Assembly: GCA_951799405.1 (NCBI GenBank)
Contig: OX637346.1
Location: forward strand, 13,973,215 to 14,037,214
Direction of reading: 5' to 3'
Length of the DNA: 64,000 nucleotides
Source: Agapetus fuscipes
Taxonomy: Eukaryota; Arthropoda; Insecta; Trichoptera; Glossosomatidae
Shown: piece after piece, positions 23,701 through 35,407 of the stretch
Numbering within the stretch: the stretch's first letter is position 1
How the letters are laid out: every line of letters begins with the position of its first letter
Program-made: the position numbers and the translations under genes
Notes under the pieces: generated by a model
Seen by the model: only the letters and a program-made list of their open reading frames with translations
Databases searched by the model: none
Told to the model about the DNA's origin: nothing

Positions 23701-26700
23701 GATAGAAGAATTTCCCTGGAAAAGCTGTGAATGACTCATCATGCATGATATTATAATAAGGAATACTCAATAAAAAATATTGGATTCCATCTCTCCACAT
23801 GGCATATTAAAAACAAGGTATGATAATGTTTATTTAAGAGAAGGTAAAAAATATATACAAGCTTTAGAATTAGTATTACGAGTTATGCACAATTTATCAT
23901 AATAATGCAGGGAGGTTAGTGACAGCACAGAGGTTAGTTAGGAGCAGATATATTGGAAGGAGCATGTAGGTGAGATATGCACTTAAAGGCAAAGCAATTG
24001 TCAGGAGTTCACATACCTCAACAACTTTTTCTACTAAAACGGCAACAACATCTTTTCCTTGTAAGTTAACCTGAATAAAATAATGGTGCAAAATCAATAA
24101 AAACAATCATCAACTACACAATGCACTCAATACATGCAAAAAATGGGAAACAAGACAAAAAACATGGGAAATAAACTACATTTGGTTTTTAAAACGCATA
24201 ATAAATAAAACAAGAAAGCATCTGTCAGATAATCATTTTTGCTATGTGACAGAAAACTATGGTCAGCCGGCAAGAGGCTTTTGATAAAATCAAAATCCTC
24301 AATTGTTTAAGTACAAAATTAATGTATAAGATTTTTAAAAGTCACATTTATCATATCATATAATACAAACATTCAGCTAAATAAAAATACTCAACTTCTC
24401 AAAATAGCAATAAGCTTCATGCCATTAGGACAAAAACCAAGCTGAACAAGTGCTCTTGTAATAAATTAAATATTAGAAAATCAATATAAAATCTAAACAC
24501 ATAAATCCATGTTTGGTCATACTACAATTTTAATGCAAATAAATAAATATTTAAAACAATAAATTGGGCACACAACAATTATAACTGATATTTGAGCCGT
24601 AAAGAATCAAGGGGGGCAATCAAGGATTATTTCAGAAAATGAGATCAATGTGTGAAAACACAGAGTTTTACATGAGTCGTTTTTCTGTTTCCACCTAAAT
24701 ATTTATGTCAAAATTATAATGAACAAAATAAAATCAGAGATTGATAGCTCAAGTTGGTAGAATGCTTGCATTTCATGCCAAAAGCAAGGGTTCGATCCCA
24801 AGGTGTACTCAGCATTCACAAGAAATGAGAACCAGACCCCCGGGAAGCTGAGATACCCCCACTTCAAATTAAAGTAGTTGGTGTGAGGCCGGCCCTTACC
24901 CCTAAAAATAAATAGGTCCCAATCTCTACATGTGACCCCTTCGGGGATGACGCAGGCAAGAAGTTACACTATATGTGTAGCTTAGATGCGTTTTGCGTTG
25001 CTGGCTTTGGTTCCATATGACTCATTTATTACACACATTTCAGTGTTATTCACAAACAATTTAATCCATACATTATCATTGTTTCTTTTGTACGTTAAAT
25101 GCACTTTAGTTGGTGGGTTGATTTGCATCAAGATTTGGAGTTCTTGTCTGCGAATAACTCCGTATGGTTTAGCTGGAAATAGCTTTCAAACAAAGATACA
25201 TGTCATAAAAAGTTATTCCTTGTATGTAAAAACGTTACAAAAAATAAAATAAATTTTCAAATCACACAATAAAGAGCATACATAGTAAAAAAAAATGCTA
25301 CAAATACAAATGTACTTTCAAATGCTTACAGAAAGCTTCTGGTGTCTCAACTTCAAGTTCTCGAGTTCCATGGCCAGCATGCTTCTTGGTTTTTTGGGAG
25401 CGTTCTCTTTGGGCACACAATTGATGACATTTTCTCCAGAGTCCTGGGGCTTGTAGGTGGGATGAGCGCACAGGAACGGTGACAGAATAATGATTTCATA
25501 TTCACAGGTTGAGGTTTCTTTGAATGAATAAACTTCATGCTTGCCATGGCTGAAGCAAACGTACTGAACCTTGGCCACTCGAGGTCTGCTGTTCAAATCA
25601 CAGATTGTTCCTATAACAGTTTACATAGCAGATGTTTCATGTCATATTTGTCAAAATGCATTCAAAGAAAATACATTGACCAAAACATTTTACATACATT
25701 ATGTAAGTAAGAGAGAACAATTTAATATTAATGGCATATTATGAAATAACACAGTTTGAGAGATATTTTCTGATTGATGGTTAAAGCTGAGGCTTTTAAA
25801 TTTTTTTTTTTTTTTTTTTTACTGTTTAATTGTTTAGAGTTTATTTGTTTTATATATTTGAATGTATTAATTGCTTGTATTCCTTGACTGATAGGTTGGT
25901 ATGCGACTGACCACCCATACGGTAAAAAATGGTTCACTTTGCCAATGTCACCCCTGCTTCAGGGAAGGTCGGCAAGAGTTGCAGGGCTTATGTTCATTTG
26001 AGATTGGGTTTTTTTATATTGTAGGTCCACATGCGGCATGTGTAAGCGCGAAATTATGCATGTCTGCTTGTGGGAATGCATTTAATATGAATCTCAAATG
26101 ATACATATCTTTGCAGCTTAGATTTAGATTTAGATGGTCAAAAGCAAAGTGAAGTTGTCTCCATAGTGAAGTGCTGCCAATTGCATGATGTCACCGTGTA
26201 AGAATATTCCATTATCTTCAACATAAGCTGAAAAACATGTTGCCACACAAAAACAATGGAAAGTGACCATAAAACCTGTACTTTGTATTTTTACAACAAA
26301 ACTCAAAAAACGGGGACATGATTCTGAAAGCAATATTAACATTTATATTAAATTGTAAGTGACAAACCATCATCCATTTCGATTTCCACATACGGCAGGT
26401 TGAGCCCTTCAATCTTCTTGTATTTCAACTTTTCCTCTTTTTGTTCGGCTTTAGCCATTGCTTCTTCCAATTTCTTCTGTTTGTCTGTGTCCCATTTCCC
26501 AAGGAAGTATTCTTGTATTTTCACTTTCTTTCCTGAAAGCCAAAAACCAACCAATAAATAAGGACTATGGACTATGCACAACTTCCATAGACAGCAAAAT
26601 GGTGACGTCACATAAGTCAGACTGCCAGGGAAAAGGCATGTAAAAGAGTCCATTTTGACAATCAATGTTAACAAATAGGTGATTCTTTAGAATGCAAGCT

Positions 26701-29700
26701 AAAATTATACACCTGTTAAAATAATGTGAGATATGAATGAAAAATAAACAAAATAGCCCCAAAACACTTTTTATTTTTCAATACAGAGTTGTCACGATAA
26801 TTAACAAAAGATCCGATCCAGTAAAACATTAGATCAGAAAGGAGCTTAACATTAGATCAGAAAGGAGCTAAACATTAGATCAGAAAGGAGCTAAACATTA
26901 GATCAGAAAGGAGCTGGTATTATCTTCTATCTGGGATGATCTTTCTATCTATACTTGTATTCTCCGCGCTCAGCACCATCTGTATTGTAGCACATCTGCA
27001 ATTATATTTATTTTATCTGCAAGTCAATAAATTGCAACCACAAATATATAATCGTCAAACTGACAGCTTTAATAACATTTTTAATTGCTGTACTGCTAAT
27101 AAACATACTCCAAAGTTTTCTAATATGCAGCCTAGTGTAGGTATAATTTATAAGTACCTAAAAGAAGGGGCTCAAAGTTGGTAGGTCACGGAGGTACATA
27201 TCTTGCTGGGAGATATGTACTACTTAAATACCGTGTAACGCCATATACCAACATAGTCCTACTCCTAGCGTCCACGTGTGGCCATTTAGCCCCGCGAGCC
27301 CCGGGCAATGTGGTCACTGGCAATACCAGCAGCCATAGCAGATAGGAGAGGGCGATGGCGAGCTTCCGGCGCCATAAAACCGGATCCCCCCAACTAAGGG
27401 AAGGATAACCCTGACAGAAAAACCCTGGTCCTCCTGGTAGGGGGTTGGGCGAAGGGCTAACAACCCTTTCCTGCAAAAATTAAAAATGTTGCAAATCCCG
27501 CAAATCAATGCCTCGGACAAAATAGACACCGGAGACGACCCAAGCACGATACTAGGCTACGAATCGGATTTTGGAATGTGCTGAGCTTAAATAGACCGGG
27601 TTCAACCCAGATTGTTACGGAAGAGCTGGCTAGGTACAATCTGGATGTGACAGCTGTGCAAGAGGTGAGGTGGCCGGGTAGTGGTGAGAAGATGGTCAAT
27701 CCACCATCTTCTACAGTGGTACGAACAACGACCGACATGAATTCGGAACAGGCTTTGTCGTAAGCCAGAACGCTAGAAGGGCAGTGTTATCTTATGAACC
27801 AATTAACGAGCGGATTTGCGTACTTCGGCTAAAGGGCCGACGGCGTAACTTAGCTCTCATTTGTGTACACGCGCCCACTGAAAGCGATGACGATGACAAC
27901 AAAAACGCCTTTTATGATTTGTTGGAATCCACCTACGACCGACTACCACGGTATGACATAAAATGTGTATTAGGTGACCTGAATGCCAAAGTTGGTAGAG
28001 AAGAATGTTTTGTACCCTCCATTGGAACAAACAGCCTTCATGAAAACAGCAACGATAATGGTATGAGAGTCATCCACTTTGCCTCAGCACGACAAATGTC
28101 AATCATGGGCACAATTTTTCCACACAAAGAAATCCACAAGGGAACGTCTAAGTCTCACGATGGTAGAACAGTGAATCAAATCGACCACCTTCTCGTTGAA
28201 AGGAAACATCTAATAATGATTCATGATGTTCAGAGCTATCGGGGGGCAGACTGTGACACAGATCACTTCCTGTCTGTGGCAATTTTCAAAGAAAAAATAC
28301 TGAGTCATAATAAATCAAAACCGTCTACAAGACTAAGATATAATCTGGACATGCTGAACAATAAAGAGGGATTAGAAAGGTATAGAAAAGGCATCAATGA
28401 CCAATTGCACAACCTGAGTGAGAGTCAGGTGGCAACTGAAGAAATAACTGAAGCCAGTGATAACCAGTACTCGGAATTTCAGATGTCTCAAGATGAAGTC
28501 ATGGATGAAGTCTCAAGTGTGGAAGAAAGTGATCCTACAGCAAACCAGCTGAGGGTTGAAGAGTCTTGGAAGCTAATTATGCAGGTCATTAAGCAAACTG
28601 CTGAAAAGGAGATTGGGAAGATGGATCAACATGCAAGTAAGCCATGGTTTGATGAGGAATGCAGACGTGCTGTTATGTGGCGGAAGGAACTCAGAAACTG
28701 TCTTCTTCAAGGAAGTAACCAAAACCTGGAGAATGAATGGAAAGGAAGAAAAAGACAAGTACGAAACCTCTTGAGAGCCAAAAAACGCTTGCATCATAAG
28801 CGGCTGATGGAGAAGCTTGAGAGTGACAATAGGGATGGAAGGAACTCTAGGAAATTCTTTGATTCCGTCAGAAAGGCGAAGTGTGGATCTCAACAGCGTA
28901 GTAGCCAGATAATGGATGAACAGGGAAACATCATTGCTGATCGAGATCAAATACTTGACGTGTGGAAGAATCATTTCACTGGATTGCTGCGAGGTGAGAG
29001 TCCGGATAATCCTTTGCAACCATCTAGAGTTCTCACGGTGGAACCCGAAGTTCCTCCACCAAGTCGAGATGAGGTAGTACAGGCAATTAAGAGTTTAAAG
29101 AAGTCAAGAGCTCCTGGAAACGATGATATCCCTGCTGAATTACTGAAATGTGGCGGAGAAGCCTTAGAAAATGCTCTGTGGGGTCTTTATCAGGATGTTT
29201 GGAAACATGAGGTACTGCCAGATAGCTGGAAAGTTGCACTATTGTGTCCAATACATAAAAAAGGAGACAAAATGCTATGCTCTAATTATAGAGGTATCTC
29301 ACTTCTCCCAGCGGCATACAAAATATTGTCTAATATTCTGCTAAGAAGAATTATGCCATATGCTGAATGTGCTCTTGGAGAGTACCAAGCAGGTTTCAGA
29401 AGGAATCGGAGCACAACGGACCAGATCTTTTCTTTGAGGCAAATATTAGAGAAGAAGTGGGAATATGCTCAAGATACGCATTGCCTTTTTGTCGACTTCA
29501 AGACTGCTTATGACTCAGTGCATCGTTTGGGGCTGTGGAGCGTTTTACGAGACTATGGAATTCCTGGAAAACTCATCAAACTGGTTCAGATATCCATAGA
29601 AAATTCAAGAGCTCAAATACTGCTGCAGGGACAGGTCTCGGATCCCTTTGAGATCAGTTCAGGCCTAAAGCAGGGTGACGCCCTTTCTCCATTGCTCTTC

Positions 29701-32700
29701 AACCTAGCCTTAGAAAAGGTTGTGAGAGAAACCAAACCTGTGTATGGTGGAATCACCATAGGAAGTACCATTAGGCTGCTGGGATATGCGGATGATGTGG
29801 TGCTTCTGGGAGAGAACGCTGCACAGCTCCGGGCGCTCTTCTTACCAATGGAGAGAATGGCAAGGAGGATAGGATTGAGAATTAATGAGGGGAAAACTGA
29901 ATACTTGCCTGTGGCGCGGCGGGATATTCAAGAAGATTTGAATGTAGATAATTACAAGTTTAAGAACTGCAATTCATTCAAATACTTGGGTACCCTTATA
30001 AATGACAAAAATATCCTATCCTCAGAATTACATGCCCGAATTCACTCCGGCAATAATGCTTTTTTTGGCCTTAGAGGGCTATTGTGCTCAACATGGCTAT
30101 CCCGCTCCACAAAATTCAAGATTTACACTTCCATTGTTCGGCCAGTTGTGTTGTACGGATGCGAAGCCTGGAGTCTGACTCAAAAACAAGAAAAATCTCT
30201 CCAGGTCTTTGAGAACAAAATGCTTCGTCGCATTCTCGGACCTGTATTTGAAGATGACAGGTGGCGTATCCGGACCAACGCGGAGCTGATGTCCGTGTTT
30301 CAAGATGCTAACATAGTGTCGGTAATGAAATCAAGAAGACTCCAGTGGGCCGGACATGTAGCACGTGCAGAGGACTCCAGGATCATTAGAACAGTCTTGG
30401 ATGGTGCCCCTTCAGGTGTTAGACCACTCGGACGTCCCAGGATGCGGTGGGCAGACAACATTGAAGCCGATGCCGAAATTCTGGGAGTGAGGGGACATTG
30501 GAGGGAAACTGCACAAGACAGAGAGTCCTGGAGGATTGTGGTGCGGGAGGCCCTGAGCCTTCAAGGCTTATGAGCCGAAGAAAGTAAAGTAGTAAAAGAA
30601 ATGAATAACACTTCAGCATGAAATTATCAAGGTCTATCTATAATCTAAGAAGCAAAGAGATATTGACATTAAAGGCTTGCATTTCATGAGAGCCCACAAG
30701 CAGGCACATGTAAGTTTGCGCTTACATATGCTGCATGTGTACATACAAATTAAAACAAATCTGCCGCCTTTCCCTGAAACCAAGTTGGCATTGGCAAAAG
30801 TGAGCCAAGTTTTTACAGCATAGGGGGCAGCCTCATACTCGTACCAACCTATTGTGAAAGAACACAAAGTATTAACTAAAAACTCCGTAACTAAAGAGAA
30901 AAGCATAAAACCAATTTTATCAAAAATGAGACACCTGTGTAAGGCCTCCAACTGCTAGATCGTCAAATTCAGATTATATCTCAAAATTTGCCAACAAAAA
31001 AAGCTATCTTAAATAAAGGTATTGTGATAAATGTTAATTGATTTAGCCAAAACTACAGCGGTGTTAACGTCAACTGGTCCATATGAAATATGACCAAGAG
31101 CATACCTTACCAAGACGTTGCCAGTTTGGATACCCAGGCTGACTGATTGTTTATCGTTGGCTGAAAGTCTCACACATTGAGTAAATATTGATGAATAATT
31201 GATAAAAGCAAAATAACAATAAAAGTACCCGTTTCTTCAGTCAGCAATAAAATTGTGATCCTTTACACCAACGGTTTCCAAACTTTATGCTATCATGCCT
31301 CCCTAAATTTTCGCCATAGCTCGCGCCTCCCCCGGGAGGCGCGCCCCCCAGTTTGGAAACTGCTGCTTTAGACCACTTATTAAATAGCTGAAAGCCACAA
31401 ACCAAACACCATACTAAAAAACCTTTTAAAGATGACACCTACTTTTTTTTAAATAGATTTGTGAAGAGAAAAGCAATTCACCAACCTATTTTGCCTGGCT
31501 TGTAGGGGATGAAGCTTGTATCCATGCGAATACATCTGTTGAACCAGGGTCGAAGTTATTTTCAATAAAACAAGGCCGGGCTTGAACTGGCATTAGTGTC
31601 AATAATGCAAACTCAAGTGCCAATGCCTTATCCCCTCGACCATCCCAGCTTGATAATTAAGAAAATTATTCTATATCAGAATGGAGTTATTAAGAAAGAG
31701 TAGAGTTCCAGAACTTATCAATCCACAAAAGTACTTACAATTGCAGTAACTTTTATACTTTAATAATGTAGTAGAAAGTAAGTAGGTATATTGTTATGTA
31801 AATAGTAGATTAATATAGGTGTACATCGTAGGTAGCAATAATTATTATAGGGTTATGTAAATGGTAGATTAATATAGGTGTACATCGTAGATAGCAATAA
31901 TTATTATAGGCTTACGAAATCTAGAAATGAAATAATCCCTTTGTACTCTCGAAGCTGGTAGAGCGTTCGAGCAAATTGGTCCCTAGAGACTTCTGTCTCT
32001 GGAGTATATAAAGAGCAAATTTGGGTGCAGGAGAGGAGATGATATTCGCGTTTGATCGGAGAACAACTGTGAGGTGCTGGACTGTGAAATAAATTTAAGT
32101 TGCTAAAGGTAAAGAATAAATATAAAATTTTCAAATAAATTAAGTGAAAATAAATACCGTGAAAGAAGACCTGTTTTTATTTTGTTTACTTAAAGTCTAT
32201 CCGAACCCAAAAACACTACAATATAAAATTGTTTCTTACCTTCTCTTTCTTCGTGATACTGCCGCACATATCTGCCGTGGCATATTTCATAAGTCCAGTA
32301 GCTCTCCAGGCGATAAGAGCACACCTTCTGAGAGAACAGAGGTGACAGAAGCTCGAGCGGGGTGAAGCCACTGTAGTTATCGGAGTTTTCTGATTGCTTT
32401 GACGCAAGACTCGGTACGTGGCACACATACTTCTCATTATTGGCTGTAGTGATGTGGACAGCTTCACTGTTTTGATCCTGGAAACAGAAAAGTAATGGTG
32501 GCAACAAACAGGTGGGTAGATATTAGCTACCGCTTGCCGGAGAGGGTGGACTACCGTGTTTTTCTGATGGTATATAAAGCCATCAATGGCTTAGCTCCAC
32601 CTTATCTGACTGACATGATTTCGCCAGTTGAGAAAGGTGTGAGAAGGCAGACACTCAGATCTGCGGGTGATGGTGCCATCAATTTGGTTCCGCCGCGCAG

Positions 32701-35407
32701 TCAGATGCACACAAATTTCGGAGACCGTGCTTTCCGTGTTGCGGGTTTGGTGAAGTGGAACAGACTGCCACCCAGAGTGAAGAACTCCATATCTGTTGGT
32801 GTATTTCGTAAAGCACTCAAGACGCACCTTTTTAAAAAGTCTTATCCGTGATTGGAGAGGGCCCTTGAGGTGTGATCTAATCTAATCTAATCTAAGGTGC
32901 AAGGATATGTTACATTGGAGATTCACATTACATGCATTCTCACAACCAGACACGTACAAGTTCGCGCTTGCACATGCCTCATGTGAACCTACAACATAAA
33001 AACCAAATCTCAAATGGACATACACCCTGCAACTCTTGCCGTCCTTCCCTGAGACAGGGGTGACACTGGCAAAGTGAACCATTTTTACAGCATGGGTGGT
33101 CAGCCGCATACCAACCTATAAGTCAAGGAACACACACACACGACAAATTACATTTTATACATCACTAAATAATAATATCCAAAATTCCAATTTAATAAAT
33201 TCCAATTTAATAAACCCTAGCCGCCAACATTACAGATCAACCGCCATTTCTTTCTGTCCTTACATACTTCTTTCATTTCCTCCAGAGTCATAACCTTCTT
33301 CATACAAGCTCTTCTTTTATTATGACTCTGGATATTCCATTCATTCGCAATTTCGGATATTTGGTCCATCCATACCTTTCTCGGTCTTCCTCTACCACGA
33401 CATCCATCTATTCTACCAACATATACTTTCTTCGTCAGTCTTTCCTCATTCATTCTCTCCATATGCCCAAACCATCTTAACAAACTTCTTTTAATCTTCA
33501 CTTTCACACTTTCTCTTGCACCACATTCTTCTCTTACAAAATCATTCCTCACCCTGTCACTCCGTTTTTTCCCAATCATACTTCTTAGAAAGTCCATTTC
33601 AACAGTATGGACCTTACTAATTTCACTTTCATTCACCGTCCAGGCCTCGCTTCCATACATCAAGGTGGGTAAAAGTATGCCACTGCGTACCGCCAATATT
33701 TTTGTGTGACACACACAAAAATGACACTCTCTTGTCATTTGTAATTAAAAATAAATAAGCCTGGTGTATATATTAGGGATGAAAATTGATGTATTCATCA
33801 AAATAAAATCCTAAAAACCCTCCAAATTCATCAAGACTAAACCCAGGTTTGCATCAGAAAAACCAGTATAAATATTCTTAACATCAGCTTACACAAAATG
33901 AATTGTACAAGAACTTTAGAACTCCAATGAATGTTCACAAATGCACCATTCTATATACAACAATAATATTGTAACTACAAAAAAAAACACTTCTAGAAGG
34001 GTATATGAGTAAAATAATGAGTTTTCCACTACTTTTTTTATTATTTTTGGGTACCTAGTTACAAACGTTTTCTCAGAACCTCCATCTTCGGGTAGCAAAT
34101 TATTTCTACAATTACTTAAACTCTAAAAGCCTAAAATAGGTGAGTGGGTGGTGATTTTAGGGATGGAACTAATATTGACATAATAGTACCCGATAGTTAC
34201 CCAAAGATGGAGGTTCTCCGTAACCATTTGTAACTACTTACTCAAAAATAATAAATAAACGGAAGAAAACAAAGTTACAACACTGTTATATTTATTAAAA
34301 CAATAAGGTTGATCTGTAATGTTGGTGGCTAGGGGTTTTTAAATTAGAATTTGTTTTTCTGTTTAGTTTTTGATGTCCATACATATTATTATATGTTGGT
34401 TTTAAAAATTGTATTTTTTTGTGTATGTTCCTTGACTTATAAATTGGTATGCGGCTGACCACCCGCAGAAAAGAAAATTGTTCACTTTGCCAATGTCACT
34501 CCTGTTTCAAGGAAGGTCGGCAGGAGTTGCAGGGTGTATATTCATCTGAGATTCGGGTTTTTATATTGTAGGTCCACACGCGGCATGTTCAAGCGTGAAC
34601 TTATACGTGTCTGCTTGTGAAAACGCATATAATGTGAATCTTTAATGTTACACATATTTGCAACTTAGATTAGATTAGATGAACCCTTTAATAATGGCCT
34701 TCCACAGCGTTTCACAAAAATCTTTCAAAAATTTACACTTCTAGATCTCACTAAATTTGTCTGTGGTTTCAGTCACTAACTGTATGGGAGCTGTCCAGGG
34801 ATCCCATTTCGCGGCCATTGAGAAACCAGGGCTTGAAGTCTCCATCCTCGCGGTAAATCTTACCTACCGAATATCTGTCATCTTTCTATGAAGACTACAG
34901 CTGACAGCTGTTCACTAGCGGCCATCTTGGACTGACAGGTCTTCATACAAATGATTTCCCGTGGTGATGAGACTTCCAGCCTTGGCAATCAACAGTTTCC
35001 TTTCTGCTCAGGTGCTGGGAGCGATGTTGGTATGGTGAACTATGGTCGTAAGACAAGAAGGCATTTAAAGATATTTAACAATGATATTTCTCACCTTGTA
35101 ATATTCGCCTTGATTTAGGGTTGGGTATGTTTAAGCCTGCGTAGTTAAATTATACGATTTGGATACCCCAGTAATACTTTTTACTAACATTTCTCTTCAC
35201 AGTATATTAAATCACAATAATTCCAAATAGAAGCAATCAAAATGGATAAAGGTTAAGACAGTTACTTACCACGAAATCCTGCACTTGAACACCGGGCCAA
35301 TTTATTTTAAATAACACGGTATCATCGAAACCTTTGAAATCGTGACCGATCGCGACCAGCGCAAACTGCAACACCAATACACCACATAATCTCCCGTGCA
35401 ACATCAT
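20772..35407 (-). CDS. ERLEC1: Endoplasmic reticulum lectin 1 (Erlectin/XTP3-B), eight exons
   Basis: Minus-strand exons are 35407-35270, 32477-32240, 26532-26368, 25610-25330, 24070-24017, 23607-23437, 22144-21982 and 21136-20772. All junctions are GT-AG and in phase, giving 524 residues. Residues 1-21 form a signal peptide (second start codon directly after the first). The first MRH domain has [17 protein letters not shown] and later [14 protein letters not shown]; the second has [18 protein letters not shown] and [14 protein letters not shown]. These Q/R/E/Y positions bind mannose in the family. ERLEC1 sits in the ER lumen, reads trimmed N-glycans on misfolded proteins and passes them to the HRD1/SEL1L degradation complex. 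The C-tail is acidic and ends GGGND, with no KDEL-type signal. It is about 40 residues longer than the human protein. Introns 1 and 2 carry LINEs and SINEs. Confidence 0.93.
21316..21552 (+). repeat. LINE family A tail copy
   Basis: Complete 240-bp tail from GGTTGGTATGCGGCTGACC to ATCTTTGCAACTTAGATTAG. Confidence 0.85.
21700..21858. mobile_element. TIR MITE (ATGAG-YGTATA family)
   Basis: The right end TGATTCTATACAACTCATG is kept, with CTCAAAATGAGATAAATATATG in the middle. It lies in the ERLEC1 intron between exons 7 and 8. Confidence 0.5.
22600..23065 (+). mobile_element. LINE family A 3' end, including the last RT codons
   Basis: Starts within the C-terminus of the ORF (reads [16 protein letters not shown]) and runs through the 3' UTR to TTAGATTAGATTAGATTAG. 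It shows directly that the short tails belong to a LINE. Confidence 0.8.
23066..23300 (+). pseudogene. Degraded LINE reverse transcriptase C-terminus
   Basis: Reads [19 protein letters not shown] with stops, then [11 protein letters not shown]. The same subfamily appears inverted at 46060-46225; both end in the AGAGGCTCTGGCCACCCC variant. Confidence 0.65.
24585..25023. mobile_element. TIR MITE split by SINE family B
   Basis: Left half TGAGCCGTAAAGAATCAAGG with AAAATGAGATCAATGTGTG; right half TGCTGGCTTTGGTTCCATATGACTCA. The SINE at 24742-25010 lies between them. Confidence 0.45.
24742..25010 (+). mobile_element. tRNA-derived SINE family B
   Basis: The tRNA-like head has TAGCTCAAGTTGGTAGAATG (A box with one extra base) and GGGTTCGATCCC (perfect B box). 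The body includes CCCCTTCGGGGATGACGC and ACTATATGTGTAGCTTAG. Confidence 0.75.
25800..25820. repeat. Poly-T run
   Basis: An uninterrupted run of about 21 T lies in an ERLEC1 intron. Confidence 0.9.
25880..26140 (+). repeat. LINE family A tail copy
   Basis: Complete tail ending TTAGATTTAGATTTAGAT. It abuts the candidate optional ERLEC1 exon. Confidence 0.85.
26195..26227 (-). CDS. ERLEC1: Candidate optional 33-nt exon of ERLEC1
   Basis: Between the third and fourth exons lies CAG|CTTATG...CACG|GTGACA. It is 33 nt long, open, and in phase 1 on both sides, and would insert about 11 residues ([11 protein letters not shown]). The main gene model joins without it and matches family sequence there (MDDGTICDL), so it may be alternative or chance. 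Confidence 0.25.
26826..26917. repeat. Short tandem repeat, four units
   Basis: AACATTAGATCAGAAAGGAG is repeated four times with a period of about 23-24 bp, nearly without change. Confidence 0.9.
27180..30600 (+). mobile_element. RTE-like non-LTR retrotransposon with a 929-codon frame
   Basis: The long frame at 27784-30573 begins inside an endonuclease domain of the craniofacial-development-protein-2 type ([15 protein letters not shown]). It continues into reverse transcriptase ([64 protein letters not shown]) and an RTE-type end ([18 protein letters not shown]). The endonuclease start, at 27560-27710, lies in another frame ([20 protein letters not shown]). The shift is near 27695, so this copy lacks one intact protein. 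It ends in an A/G-rich stretch AGTAAAGTAGTAAAAGAAA. It sits in ERLEC1 intron 2, in antisense to the gene. The exact left edge is uncertain. Confidence 0.85.
30640..30862 (-). repeat. LINE family A tail copy
   Basis: Inverted copy; ATAATCTAAGAAGCAAAG and CATACCAACCTATT-like ends are recognisable, and the middle is shortened. Confidence 0.7.
31269..31365. mobile_element. 97-bp hAT-like MITE
   Basis: Ends CAACGGTTTCCAAAC and GTTTGGAAACTGCTG are inverted. The flanks CTTTACAC (31261-31268) and CTTTAGAC (31366-31373) agree in 7 of 8 bases. The centre is a GC-rich palindrome (GCGCCTCCCCCGGGAGGCGC). Confidence 0.8.
31440..31655 (-). mobile_element. SINE family C copy
   Basis: The minus strand has TGGTCGAGGGGATAAGGC and AGTTCAAGCCCGG (tRNA-like boxes), then CCCTGGTTCAACAGATGT and CTCTTCACAAATCTATTTAA, shared with 16505-16785. 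Confidence 0.6.
31794..31915. repeat. Tandem duplication of about 62 bp
   Basis: Two copies of a unit starting GTTATGTAAATRGTAGATTA and ending AATAATTATTATAGG differ at very few bases. Confidence 0.9.
31920..32110 (+). other. TATA-bearing segment, possible solo LTR fragment
   Basis: GAGTATATAAAGAGC, a downstream G-rich leader and AATAAA near 32089 follow each other as in an LTR. No TG..CA ends or target duplication were established, so the call is weak. Confidence 0.2.
32495..32875 (+). pseudogene. CR1-like LINE, RT C-terminal fragment (5' part of a split copy)
   Basis: Reads [33 protein letters not shown] and [15 protein letters not shown], the C-terminus of CR1/L2-type ORF2, and then GGGCCCTTGAGGTGTGA. 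It starts 18 bp from ERLEC1 exon 2. The 3' end was split by the LINE at 32876 and resumes at 33706. Confidence 0.8.
32876..33705 (-). mobile_element. LINE family A (RTE-like), longest copy, 3' part
   Basis: The minus strand has 33705-33217 as a reverse transcriptase C-terminus ([53 protein letters not shown]), then a 3' UTR of about 340 bp ending in TTAGATTAGATTAGATTA. This ties the many 240-bp tails in the window to one LINE. It is inserted in a CR1-like copy. Confidence 0.85.
33706..33750 (+). repeat. CR1-like LINE 3' end (resumed after insertion)
   Basis: GTGTGACACACACAAAAATG and AATTAAAAATAAATAA continue the CR1-like 3' terminus found whole at 50300-50390. Confidence 0.75.
34310..34680 (+). 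repeat. LINE family A 3' UTR copy
   Basis: Begins GGTTGATCTGTAATGTTGG (end of the ORF) and ends TTAGATTAGATTAGAT. Confidence 0.85.
34828..34985. mobile_element. TIR MITE (CAGGGCTGGAAGTCTC family)
   Basis: Left end CAGGGCTTGAAGTCTCC, right end GTGATGAGACTTCCAGCCTTG in inverse; the interior GCGGCCATCTTGGA and GACAGGTCTTCATACAAAT is shared with 44410-44838. Confidence 0.65.

Noticed and set aside
24745..24815. A tRNA gene
   Set aside because: A and B boxes are present but the A box has an extra base, and the sequence continues into a SINE body seen elsewhere.
33217..33738. A 173-codon host protein gene
   Set aside because: It is the C-terminus of a LINE reverse transcriptase, the first codons coming from the CR1-like end next to it.
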